A DNA stretch of 52,973 bases from a virus. Below, one piece after another: positions 32,241 through 40,522 of the stretch (positions are counted from its first letter, which is position 1; every line of letters begins with the position of its first letter). A model generated the notes under the pieces. That model saw only the letters and a list, made by a program, of their open reading frames with translations, did not search any database and had not been told where the DNA came from. The position numbers and the translations under genes were made by a program. The stretch is taken from positions 1-52,973 of IMG/VR virus record IMGVR_UViG_3300044576_000027. One strand, written 5' to 3'.

Positions 32241-34611
32241 CCATAAGACAAAAGAGTTACTTAGAAATAAAGATGCAATTTTTAGAATAATAAAAAGTGA
32301 TTATTCTAACTCAATAAATTACTATAGAGAAAAAAATTCATTAATTAGAAAATGGAGAAGAGTATATGATGATATAGAGGGAGATAATTCAAAATCAGAT
32401 GTGTCAACATACAGAAGCAGAATGTTTAAGAAAAAAGTTCGTGAAATGGTGCCAAATATTTCTGAGCCTATTTTGACGAGCCAAAGATTATATGACGTAG
32501 ATATTGTTGCACAAGATGGATATAGTGCAGATGAGACTGAGATAAGTGATATGCTTAATTATCAATTTAAGAGTATCCCTGAGCTGAATAGAATAATTAA
32601 TTCACTTGCAAAATCATTTGTTATTGATGGGACAGCCATACTTAAAACTACATGGGATAGAGAGGAAAAGACAATAGTAACTGGAACTAAAAAGATAAAT
32701 ATATATCCAGAAAGCAAAGATGATGTTGATGATTTTCTTAATAAAATTGACAAAGACAAGAAGAGTAAATTGCTTAAACTTGGATATGATGTTCTTAAGA
32801 AAAAACTACCTATTGGAGAAAAGGAAGTTAACATTGAAGTAAAAAAGGTTGTAAAGAATAGACCAATGATCAGAGAGGTCGATTCTATCAGGATAATGAC
32901 AGATCCTAATGCAAAAGGTATCTTTAGTAATTCAAGATTTATAATTGAATTTGTTGAGACAAATTATGCATCATTGCGTTCAAGTGGAAACTACTTTAGT
33001 CTAGACAAGGTAAAAAAAGAAATTGATGACAATGATTCACCAATATTTGATCCTGTTTTATTTTCTGAGCTTTATCTCGGTGGTTCATCAACATATTTAA
33101 GTGAAGATGAGTATGCAATAATGTTTGACTTTGATGATAAGGCTAGAAAGAGATTAAATATTGTTGAGTATTGGGGTGAAGTACCAATTGATGGTTCAAC
33201 TGGTGAATTGGTACCTATAGTAGCTTCATGGATAGGGGATACCCTTATAAGATTGGAAGAGAATCCTATGCCACACAAGACAATGCCGTACTCAATACAA
33301 TCCTATGAGCCAGTAAAAAATAGAATATTTGGTGAATCAGATGCAGAAATTGTTGCAGAAGACCAAATTGGTTCAACTTTGGCTATGAGAAATATGCAAG
33401 ATATTACTCAAAGAAATCATAGAAATCTAACACAGGAATTTATTGAGAATGGCTTCTTGCCTGATATAACTCAAAAAAACAACTACAAGAATGGAAAGAC
33501 TGTTTTTTACAGAAAAGGTTCAGATCCACGTCAAGCAATATACAGAAGAACGATTGATGAAATTCCACAAGTTGTATTCCAATTAAAAGACTTGTACGAT
33601 AATGAGATTGAAAAATCAATTGGAACTGTATCTGCAATTGACACTGAAAAAGCTGATATTAGAGATGGTGTTGACAATCGTATGCACAGTATAATTGAAA
33701 GATTTTCTGACATCTTTGTTGATTGTGGTTCAAAGATTTTGCACATGAATACAAAGTTCTCACTAGATAGTGACTTCTATAAAGTTAATAGGAAGATTAG
33801 AAAAGTAAACACATCAATATTAAAGAGCATAGATAGCTTTGCAGTGGAAGTAACTACTTCAGCAAAAAATGCAAAACAGATAAGAGATTTAATTGGGTTA
33901 ATGAATACTAGAAGTGCAAATATGTCTGAAGAGGTTGCTGCTATTCACTATAGCAAGATTGCATTGTTGTCTGGAATGAAAGATCTGTCAAATGAAGTTC
34001 TCGACATGACAATAAATAGAGAACCATCAGAGTTTGAGAAACAACAACAGCAATTAGAGATGATGAAAATTCAATTAGACTTAGAGAAAACAAAACTTGA
34101 AATTAAACGAATCGACACTGAAGCAATGCTTAATATTGCTAAAGCTGAAGAGGCTAAGATTAAGTCAATTGAAAAACAAGAAGCTATTGATACTGGAATA
34201 ATTGAATCACAAGCTTCTCTAAATAGAGCTAGAGCTTATGAATATCTAAGCTCAGCAGAAAAACTTGAAGCTCAAACTGGACTATTTAATCAACAGTTTG
34301 ATTTAGAGCAATCTGGAGAAAAAAGAAGAAGGGAAGAGTTAGATAAAGAGTTTGCACATGAAGCTAATCTTGAAAGAGAGAATATTAGAACTGAAAGAGA
34401 GTTGACTATGCTAGAAAGGAAAAAGGACGCAAATCATGATGGTGTAGTAACAAAACAAGAGTCTGATGACTTCTTGTTAAACTACATAAAAGATGGTACA
34501 CTAAACAATGATAGTTATGATGCAGTTGGAGATGTATATAGAAATATACTTGAAAAAGGATTCTATGATGAACCAATAGCACAAAACGATGATAAAAATA
34601 CACAGGAGTAA
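32227..34611 (+). CDS. portal protein, N4-like
   Basis: 794 residues, close to the N4 portal (about 763). It has a basic N-terminus, a central alpha/beta part with DPNAKG and MPHKTMPYSIQSYEP stretches (typical of podovirus portals), and a long helical crown from about residue 590 rich in Glu, Gln and Lys. Twelve subunits form the DNA entry ring that docks the terminase. The start lies 14 bp inside the preceding gene. Gene order (portal, two small, scaffold, capsid) agrees with N4. Confidence 0.78.
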   Translation: MKKISHKTKELLRNKDAIFRIIKSDYSNSINYYREKNSLIRKWRRVYDDIEGDNSKSDVSTYRSRMFKKKVREMVPNISEPILTSQRLYDVDIVAQDGYSADETEISDMLNYQFKSIPELNRIINSLAKSFVIDGTAILKTTWDREEKTIVTGTKKINIYPESKDDVDDFLNKIDKDKKSKLLKLGYDVLKKKLPIGEKEVNIEVKKVVKNRPMIREVDSIRIMTDPNAKGIFSNSRFIIEFVETNYASLRSSGNYFSLDKVKKEIDDNDSPIFDPVLFSELYLGGSSTYLSEDEYAIMFDFDDKARKRLNIVEYWGEVPIDGSTGELVPIVASWIGDTLIRLEENPMPHKTMPYSIQSYEPVKNRIFGESDAEIVAEDQIGSTLAMRNMQDITQRNHRNLTQEFIENGFLPDITQKNNYKNGKTVFYRKGSDPRQAIYRRTIDEIPQVVFQLKDLYDNEIEKSIGTVSAIDTEKADIRDGVDNRMHSIIERFSDIFVDCGSKILHMNTKFSLDSDFYKVNRKIRKVNTSILKSIDSFAVEVTTSAKNAKQIRDLIGLMNTRSANMSEEVAAIHYSKIALLSGMKDLSNEVLDMTINREPSEFEKQQQQLEMMKIQLDLEKTKLEIKRIDTEAMLNIAKAEEAKIKSIEKQEAIDTGIIESQASLNRARAYEYLSSAEKLEAQTGLFNQQFDLEQSGEKRRREELDKEFAHEANLERENIRTERELTMLERKKDANHDGVVTKQESDDFLLNYIKDGTLNNDSYDAVGDVYRNILEKGFYDEPIAQNDDKNTQE

Positions 34612-34614
34612 AAT

Positions 34615-35025
34615 ATGCCAGTAAGTTACGCAGATATTGAAAAAAAGAGATTGGGTGAATTAGCAATGGCTAATCAAAAGGCACAGGAATTGATTGCAAA
34701 TGAAGCTGAACAGGCTAGAATTCAAAACAACATTGCAGAACAACAAGTATCGGATGAAGACTCTAAAACACAGGAAGCTATGGATGCAATAGACAAAATG
34801 CACCAAGTTGAAGCAAATGGTGGAAATCCACTTGAAGTTGTACAATCATTACCAGAGGATTTGCAAATAAGAGTTGCTTCGATAATGAAAAGTGAAATTG
34901 AAAAATCTAAAGGAAATAATCCTGATGTAAATTCTGATTCTATTGGTATTGAGCCAAGCAATGAACCAGTTGGTGAGCAGAACAGCGATACAATACCATC
35001 AATAGCACAAGTAAATAAAGCTTAG
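34615..35025 (+). CDS. acidic helical protein, 136 aa
   Basis: ATG at 34615 after CAGGAG, three bases after the portal stop. A helical coil (about 8-65), then an Asp/Glu/Ser/Asn-rich unstructured tail. It holds the place of a small protein between portal and scaffold in N4-like phages. Function unproven. Confidence 0.55.
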   Translation: MPVSYADIEKKRLGELAMANQKAQELIANEAEQARIQNNIAEQQVSDEDSKTQEAMDAIDKMHQVEANGGNPLEVVQSLPEDLQIRVASIMKSEIEKSKGNNPDVNSDSIGIEPSNEPVGEQNSDTIPSIAQVNKA

Positions 35026-35031
35026 CTGTTG

Positions 35032-35037
35032 TATAAT
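35032..35037 (+). promoter_or_regulatory. internal -10 box of the capsid genes
   Basis: TGTTGTATAATTTTAC just after the stop at 35025, 35 bases before the next start: an extended -10 promoter that could raise scaffold and capsid expression above that of the portal. Confidence 0.55.
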
Positions 35038-35071
35038 TTTACTAACAATTAACAAACAGGAGACTAAACAA

Positions 35072-35596
35072 ATGGCACAATTAAAAGAAATTCTTGACGA
35101 TACAAAATATGAATTAATCTATCTTATTGGAGATGGTTCTGATGAAAATGAAAGTTATTCTGAATCTGAACTTGATGAGTTCAAGGAGAAGCACTACAAC
35201 AGTATTGCAGAAGCTGGATATGGATTAAAAGAGCTAAAAGAGTCAATTAAAGAGGATAAAGAGCTTCTTAAGAGATTTTATACTCAAAAGTCAGCATACG
35301 AATCACTATTAAAGCTAACAAAAAACAAAGACTTTATTAATGTTATTGCATACTACTTTAATGATGAAGTAAAAAGAATATCTGAAATTTTAACATCACC
35401 ACAGTCGTTTGATGCTAATTCAAAAGATGAACTCATTTCAAAGATTAACTCTGTAAGACATTTCAAGCTATTTCTGAAAGCTCTAGCATCGAGTGGAATT
35501 GAGGCTAAACAAGAGATTGAGATGAAAGAGATTAACATTGAAATTGTTAACAAAATCATTGAAAATAAAAAATACGACAATGGAGGTAAGAAATAA
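35072..35596 (+). CDS. helical hypothetical protein, 174 aa
   Basis: ATG at 35072 behind AGGAGA. The protein is acidic, almost entirely helical and Lys/Glu-rich, with no known motif. Its stop overlaps the scaffold start. It may be an assembly or capsid accessory protein. Confidence 0.5.
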   Translation: MAQLKEILDDTKYELIYLIGDGSDENESYSESELDEFKEKHYNSIAEAGYGLKELKESIKEDKELLKRFYTQKSAYESLLKLTKNKDFINVIAYYFNDEVKRISEILTSPQSFDANSKDELISKINSVRHFKLFLKALASSGIEAKQEIEMKEINIEIVNKIIENKKYDNGGKK

Positions 35597-36783
35597 TGGC
35601 TACCGAAGAAGTTGTAGAAAACGTTGTTGAGACAGAAGAAGAGTTTGAGGCTAGAATTGCCTCTATTGAGAGTGGTTCAAATCCAATCGAACAAATTGAA
35701 AAGAACCACGGTGCAGACAAGATGGATATTCCAGAAGATGATAAGCAAAATGAAAGCGACAATACTAAAGACGATAGTGATGATGTCAAAGAAGAGCTAG
35801 ATGATAAAAAGGCAGAAGATGTCAACAGTGGAACTGATGACGTTGTAGATGATGATGATGGTTCTGATAATGACTATCAAGAAGATATTAAGGAAGATGA
35901 TGATAGTATTGAAGAAGATGAACATGGTGAGGATATAAATAAATCCAATAATGTTGACAACGAAGTATTAGGTAAGTTTGGAATAAAAGATGAAAATGAG
36001 TTAAAAGATATTTTATCTGAACTGAAGAGAGCAAATGTCATTTTAGAAGACAATAAAAAATATATTGAAAACGGAAAACTGCTTGACAAAGCTGAAATAT
36101 CAGATGAAGATCTTGGAATGCTGATTGCAATCAAAAATGGAGATAAAGCAACGGTACTAGATCTAGTGAAGAAAATGAATATTGATATTAATGATGTTCC
36201 AGATGAAAAAGTTGAGCCTAAAAAAATTGACATAGAAGAGTTTAAACAAAGTGATTTTGATAGAAAACTTGATGACTTTATTGCGACTGCAAAAGTTATG
36301 AGTGTTGACACAAACTCATTGAACAGCATTGTTCAGAACTTTGACGAAGACTCAGTTATGAGATTGCTTGATGAACCAGATAGCCAAAAAGCATTGCTAG
36401 AAAATTATAGAGATGGTACATATCAAAAGGTTCATGAAAAAATTAAAGAGATTGAAGACCAGGATTACCTTGGAAGATTCTCAAAAAAAACAGCATACGA
36501 AAAATATGCAATTGGATTAAAAGCTCTCAGAGATGAAGAAGCTAGACAGGAGCAACAAAAAGTAGAAGATGTTCCAAAACAAAAGCCGACTAAAAAAGTT
36601 ACCAAGCAAAAAAAGGTAACAAAGGAAACAAAACAAGAGGTTGTTGAAGATGATAACATTAGTTCATCATTTGACACTAAAGCAAATTCACCAGAGATTC
36701 CTGATAATGTACAAGTTGCATCTACTGAGAATATGGACGATGATGAATTTGATGAATATATTAACAATATTTTAAATTCGTAG
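35596..36783 (+). CDS. putative scaffold protein, 395 aa
   Basis: The first 140 residues are extremely acidic (runs of D/E/S/N), the middle is helical, and residues about 325-350 form a basic patch (KPTKKVTKQKKVTKETKQ), followed by an acidic end. Such charge segregation is usual for capsid scaffolds. ATG in a TAATG overlap after GGAGG. It is directly upstream of the major capsid gene, the place of N4 gp57, which has similar length. Confidence 0.6.
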   Translation: MATEEVVENVVETEEEFEARIASIESGSNPIEQIEKNHGADKMDIPEDDKQNESDNTKDDSDDVKEELDDKKAEDVNSGTDDVVDDDDGSDNDYQEDIKEDDDSIEEDEHGEDINKSNNVDNEVLGKFGIKDENELKDILSELKRANVILEDNKKYIENGKLLDKAEISDEDLGMLIAIKNGDKATVLDLVKKMNIDINDVPDEKVEPKKIDIEEFKQSDFDRKLDDFIATAKVMSVDTNSLNSIVQNFDEDSVMRLLDEPDSQKALLENYRDGTYQKVHEKIKEIEDQDYLGRFSKKTAYEKYAIGLKALRDEEARQEQQKVEDVPKQKPTKKVTKQKKVTKETKQEVVEDDNISSSFDTKANSPEIPDNVQVASTENMDDDEFDEYINNILNS

Positions 36784-36804
36784 TAAAGAGCAAAAGGAGT
36801 AATT

Positions 36805-38103
36805 ATGCCAACTACACCAATTCAATTTAACACTGGATATACAACATCAGATATGGGACCTCAAATTACCCAATATGATATGCAAAGAATTGCCGTTCAA
36901 GAGGCTAAAAAGAACATTCGTTTTTCACAAATGGGTATGTTACAAAAGATTAAACCGAACCATGGTGATGAGTTAAAAAGATACAGAGAGTATCCAATTT
37001 TACATGACAGCAACGTAAACAACCAAGGTTTAGACGCACAAGGTGCTGAACTACTTGCAAATAAGTGGTATGCCTATAAGGCTGATGGTTCACGAACAGT
37101 ACATATTGATGAAGCTTCTGCAAGAGCTGTACTGGGAGTAGTTAAAGTGCTCAAAGGTGGTGGAGCTTTATATGCTGGTTCACGAGATTTTGCACTTCAA
37201 AATGACAACTTTCCTTTAATTGGTGAAATCGGTGGTCGTGGAAATAGAGTAGGTTTAACTCGTGAAATTCTTACAGCAAAAGTCAAAAAGTATGCAATTA
37301 ACATTGAATACACAGCAGATGCATTAAAGTTTGATTCTCAACCAAAACTAAACATCAAATATGCACGTGAAATTGGTAGAGCTTATTCAGAGCTAAGAGA
37401 AGCAATTGTACGTAACCAATTGATTACTGAGGGTCTTGTTAATGCTGCTTATGGTGGTTCTGCTACAACTGTTATTGAAGTAGATGAAACTTCTGGTATT
37501 ACATACCCATCATTGAGACGTATGCAAACTTCACTTGACTTAGCTAGATGTCCTTATGACACAAAGGTAATCAGTGGTTCAAAAAATATTGATACAGTTA
37601 CAGTTTCTGCATCACGATACGTTTACATTCCAATTGAACTTGAATCTGAAATCGAAGATTTAACTCATAATGGTAGAGCAATGTATTCTGATTGGGCTTC
37701 TTATGCTGCTGCTGGTGGAACATCTTACGCACAAGGTGAAATCGGTAAAGCTGGTAAATTTAGATTCATCTCTGACTTTGACTTCCCAATTATGAAGGGT
37801 GCAGGAGCAGATGCTACTAATGGTCTAGACGCGAATGCAAATGGAATTGAAGATGCTGGAGAAGGCAAATCAATTACAAATGGTCATTATGACGTTGCAC
37901 CATTACTATTCGTAGGTAGTGAATCGTTTGAAGTTATTACAACTGAAAAAGATGGATTTGTGCTTAATGAGTCTGCTCCTAAAGTAACTCCAGGTGTTGA
38001 CAACTATGCTGACTTAGGTGTTGTATCTGTTAAGTGGCACCAAGGACTCATGGTGAACAAGGCAGAACACATCCGTTGTTTACTCGTTAGCTTCAACAAA
38101 TAA
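36805..38103 (+). CDS. major capsid protein, N4 gp56-like
   Basis: 432 residues; ATG at 36805 behind AAAGGAG. The start (TPIQFNTGY, then AVQEAKKNIRFSQMGMLQKI) and the GDELKRYREYPIL block resemble the N4 gp56 capsid family, and the remainder fits a HK97-fold A-domain/P-domain alternation. Codon use differs slightly from neighbours (more GGT, CGT, AAC), as expected for a highly expressed gene. A terminator follows immediately. Confidence 0.85.
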   Translation: MPTTPIQFNTGYTTSDMGPQITQYDMQRIAVQEAKKNIRFSQMGMLQKIKPNHGDELKRYREYPILHDSNVNNQGLDAQGAELLANKWYAYKADGSRTVHIDEASARAVLGVVKVLKGGGALYAGSRDFALQNDNFPLIGEIGGRGNRVGLTREILTAKVKKYAINIEYTADALKFDSQPKLNIKYAREIGRAYSELREAIVRNQLITEGLVNAAYGGSATTVIEVDETSGITYPSLRRMQTSLDLARCPYDTKVISGSKNIDTVTVSASRYVYIPIELESEIEDLTHNGRAMYSDWASYAAAGGTSYAQGEIGKAGKFRFISDFDFPIMKGAGADATNGLDANANGIEDAGEGKSITNGHYDVAPLLFVGSESFEVITTEKDGFVLNESAPKVTPGVDNYADLGVVSVKWHQGLMVNKAEHIRCLLVSFNK

Positions 38104-38105
38104 TT

Positions 38106-38132
38106 CTAAACCCCTAAATATAGGGGTTTTAA
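38106..38132 (+). terminator. terminator after the major capsid gene
   Basis: AAACCCC-TAAATATA-GGGGTTTT with trailing TTAAT just after the stop codon. It separates capsid transcription from the inserted regulator genes. Confidence 0.8.
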
Positions 38133-38197
38133 TCTACTATCAAACATCAAATCATAAAAAATTACAGAATATAAGTCGATTCAAAATGAAATCATGG

Positions 38198-38203
38198 TAC
38201 AAT
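38198..38203 (+). promoter_or_regulatory. -10 box before the late-region regulator
   Basis: GGTACAATTCATT parallels GGTATAATTCATT at 39010 and stands 20 bp before the hairpin at 38223; homology between the two leaders continues to an AAACAAC tract and then stops. Confidence 0.5.
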
Positions 38204-38222
38204 TCATTACAAAAACAACATC

Positions 38223-38287
38223 TTAGAGGTTACCAAGCCAGACTTCTGGTTACTTCTGCGTCTCTCTGACAACGAGGTAACCTCTAA
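38223..38287 (+). promoter_or_regulatory. leader hairpin (copy P5, one helix)
   Basis: TTAGAGGTTACC (38223-38234) pairs perfectly with GGTAACCTCTAA (38276-38287) across a 41-base loop holding CCAG/CTGG. It ends one base before the TTG start. Only one of the two interleaved helices of the other leaders is kept. Confidence 0.6.
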
Positions 38288-38288
38288 A

Positions 38289-38945
38289 TTGAAAGAGGTT
38301 GCAGATAAATATGGAAAGCAAAACAAGAATCTTTTGCGAGATTTTAACAACATGGTTGCAGAATTGTCAGAGAAAAATTTTAACCAGCTCAGATTTGAGC
38401 CTGTTAAATATATTGACAAGAAAAACGAAGAAAGACCAACAGTGATGGTAGATTTTAAGACTCTTGTTTGGTTTGTAACCAAATTTGATCACAACCTCAG
38501 ATTAAAAGTTATTAATGAAGCTTTTGCTAAGCTAGAACAACAAAAAGAACAAGAAAAACTTGAAGCTGTAAAACAAGCTAAACTTCCAAAAGTATATGAC
38601 AATGGATATACTTCTGTTCGTGGTGCAATTAGTTCTCATTTTGAAGACATAAAAGATGATGTAAATGAAAGTGATGTTTGGGATGCTCTAGTCAGTCAAG
38701 AAGTAGTTGTAACAAGAGCAAAGGTAACAATTAAACGTGAACTGTCTGAATCATTTGATGGATTAGCTGGAACAGCAAAACATAATATGGCTGTATTTGA
38801 TCCACAATTAGTTAGAAACTGTTATGAAAAATGGATTGAAGCTGGTAAACCTATTAAATCAGAGTATGAAAGATTAATAGAAGAGTTTGAACAAATATCT
38901 GAGTACTACAAGGAAAAGATTGAGGAAGCTAAGAAAAAATTATAA
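38289..38945 (+). CDS. Rha-family regulator, 218 aa, late-region copy
   Basis: The best start is TTG at 38289, but similarity to the paralog at 8679 (LKEVADKYGK against LKDIADKYGK) continues upstream into the leader hairpin, and no ATG exists there. The N-terminus may therefore be truncated or use a rare start. The domain order matches: Rha-like half, Lys/Glu link, and the shared C-terminal domain (KVTIKREL, ESFDGLAG, KPIKSEYERL, YYKEKIEEAKK). Inserted after the capsid terminator, so a separately controlled moron-type gene. Confidence 0.65.
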   Translation: MKEVADKYGKQNKNLLRDFNNMVAELSEKNFNQLRFEPVKYIDKKNEERPTVMVDFKTLVWFVTKFDHNLRLKVINEAFAKLEQQKEQEKLEAVKQAKLPKVYDNGYTSVRGAISSHFEDIKDDVNESDVWDALVSQEVVVTRAKVTIKRELSESFDGLAGTAKHNMAVFDPQLVRNCYEKWIEAGKPIKSEYERLIEEFEQISEYYKEKIEEAKKKL

Positions 38946-38961
38946 CTACCTCTCCATCATT

Positions 38962-38983
38962 GGTTCTCATAATATCTAGAACC
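38962..38983. promoter_or_regulatory. GGTTCT-N10-AGAACC dyad
   Basis: GGTTCT (38962-38967) and AGAACC (38978-38983) lie 28 bp before the -10 box at 39012, matching the dyad at 39912-39933. Confidence 0.6.
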
Positions 38984-39011
38984 ACAAAGATAAGATTAAA
39001 CTACAATAAGG

Positions 39012-39017
39012 TATAAT
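39012..39017 (+). promoter_or_regulatory. -10 box of the P2 leader
   Basis: AAGGTATAATTCATT, four bases before helix B of the leader and 28 bp after a GGTTCT-N10-AGAACC dyad (38962-38983). Confidence 0.65.
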
Positions 39018-39021
39018 TCAT

Positions 39022-39114
39022 TTAAACAACTTTTATATGCTCAGTTATGAAGTTTTTGGCGAGGCTTTCTGCATGGCTGAGTATATGAAAGTTGTTTAAG
39101 TGAAAGCCTTGCCA
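39022..39114 (+). promoter_or_regulatory. RNA leader with two interleaved helices (copy P2)
   Basis: Order B (39022-39044), A (39057-39069), B' (39077-39099), A' (39102-39114). B/B' pair over 23 positions with two wobbles; A/A' over 13 with one wobble; no mismatches. The copy is related in sequence to P1 on the other strand: it shares TTTTTGGCGA, GTTGTTTAAGTGA and AATCAACTTA with it, while many stem bases differ and stay paired. It leads to the frameshifted gene at 39181. Confidence 0.8.
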
Positions 39115-39180
39115 TCTTTCACACAAAAATAATCAACTTAAAATTTTAAAATCTTATTTGCTATAAATATAAGGATTATT

Positions 39181-39895
39181 ATGCAAAGCGATATTATCAA
39201 ATTAGATAACAATGGTGCTGCTTATGCAGTTGTAAAAGATATAGCTGAGTATTGTGAGGTAGATGTTAAAGCTACAAGACAATTGGTTTTAAATCATATT
39301 GATGAGTTCAATGATGTTACAAATAAGTTGCAAAATAAAATTGGTGGCATTTCAAATGGTGCTTCCAAAGATTCGTTTAAGGTTCCAGAATTGAAACTAA
39401 TTAAAAAAAGAGGAACATCAAGAGATGAAGTTGATTGGTCAAAAACAAAACTTTATCAACCTCACATAGAATTGTTGCTTATGATGATGAAAAAATACAA
39501 AGATAGTTAGAAGTCATAAAGTTGACGTTATTGTCGATCTATTTGCCTCAAAATTTGAACTAATACAAACAAAACTTGAAAATCAAAAACTACTAATTGA
39601 AAAACAAAATACTGAGTTAGTTTTACTTGAAAATAAAGTTAATCAACTTGAAACTGATAAATTTTATGATTGGGAAGAAGAGTACTCATCTGTATCAAGA
39701 TTTATCAAAGAAAATAAACTAAAGATTACATCTACTGAATTACTTGATAAACTTGAAGAAGCTAAGCAAATTGAAACTAAGCAAATTACTAGGATGGTTA
39801 GATTTTTAACAGAAGAATCTGATGGTAGAGTTTCAAAGAAAGGTACATTGTTGTTTAAGAATAGTTTACTCAAAAAATTATCTGACACTATCTAA
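39181..39895 (+). pseudogene. Rha/BRO-like regulator broken by a frameshift in an A6 run
   Basis: The first frame (39181-39510) encodes 109 residues with a Rha-like beginning and stops soon after LLLMMMKKYKDS. A second frame, shifted by +1, continues without a stop to 39895 and encodes KNTKIVRSHKVDVIVDLF, a coiled coil and a C-terminal domain ending SLLKKLSDTI. Dropping one A from the run at 39490-39495 joins both into about 237 residues with the usual Rha order. This is a real mutation, slippage-controlled expression, or a sequencing error; the gene counts as broken as written. Confidence 0.7.
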
Positions 39896-39911
39896 CTCAT
39901 TTTTAATCATT

Positions 39912-39933
39912 GGTTCTCAAAATATCGAGAACC
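39912..39933. promoter_or_regulatory. GGTTCT-N10-AGAACC dyad
   Basis: GGTTCT (39912-39917) and AGAACC (39928-39933), with ACAAAGATAA after it, the same as at 38962-38993. The -10 box of the next gene (39956-39961) lies 22 bp downstream. Confidence 0.6.
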
Positions 39934-39955
39934 ACAAAGATAAAACAAACTATGC

Positions 39956-39961
39956 TATAAT
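39956..39961 (+). promoter_or_regulatory. -10 box of the 120-residue gene
   Basis: TATGCTATAATAATATC, 22 bases before the start codon; no leader RNA is present here. Confidence 0.5.
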
Positions 39962-39983
39962 AATATCAATCAAGGAGTAACAG

Positions 39984-40346
39984 ATGATAAATCCGGATAA
40001 AGAAGAAGGTTTACTTGAAGCAAGAAATTTAACTGCTGTAAAAAATATGAGTATTATGGAAAACTTAGTTGAACATTGGCATTTGGGTCCTAAAGTTGCT
40101 TATGATAATCAACAAAAAAATGATGAGTTTTGGGAGTCATTAGCTAAGGTAATGTTTGTAACTGTAGATGAAGCAAGGAGATACAGTTGTGCTAGTTGTA
40201 AATATGGAAACATTAGACCTGAATTTTTAAAAGAAATGGAACATATTCCATATAATGATCTAGACAAAGATGGTGGAATTAGAGTTTGGTGTGATAAATT
40301 TGATTTTATTTGTCATACTACTAGAGTTTGTCAAGCATATATCTAA
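39984..40346 (+). CDS. Cys-rich small protein, 120 aa, probably metal-binding
   Basis: ATG at 39984 behind AAGGAG. The Cys pattern CASCKYG (about 62-68), then CDKFDFIC and CQAY, gives four to six Cys suited to a zinc or iron-sulfur site; the GIRVWCDKF block resembles small Cys-cluster proteins of unknown function. Follows the regulator pair and shares their upstream dyad type, so it probably belongs to the inserted module. Confidence 0.55.
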   Translation: MINPDKEEGLLEARNLTAVKNMSIMENLVEHWHLGPKVAYDNQQKNDEFWESLAKVMFVTVDEARRYSCASCKYGNIRPEFLKEMEHIPYNDLDKDGGIRVWCDKFDFICHTTRVCQAYI

Positions 40347-40522
40347 GTTTTTGTTTTGTATAATAAATATGTTACTGCTATCAATTTTTATTTCTCCTAT
40401 AAAAGTTTAGTCTCCTATAAGCAAAAAAAGATTTAGTTTTCATTGTATTGGTGGCAGTAACGCCTTATTTCAAAAAAAATATGATAAAATATATAAAAAT
40501 AAAAACACTTTGGAGACAAAAT
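40347..40522. other. intergenic stretch with inverted repeat and twin TCTCCTATAA
   Basis: GTTACTGC (40371-40378) and GCAGTAAC (40454-40461) form an eight-base inverted repeat 75 bp apart. Between them TCTCCTATAA occurs twice (40393-40402, 40411-40420); on the minus strand these read as the AGGAGA ribosome sites of left-arm genes but have no frame behind them. A -10-like TATGAT lies near 40480. No protein gene is seen. Confidence 0.4.
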
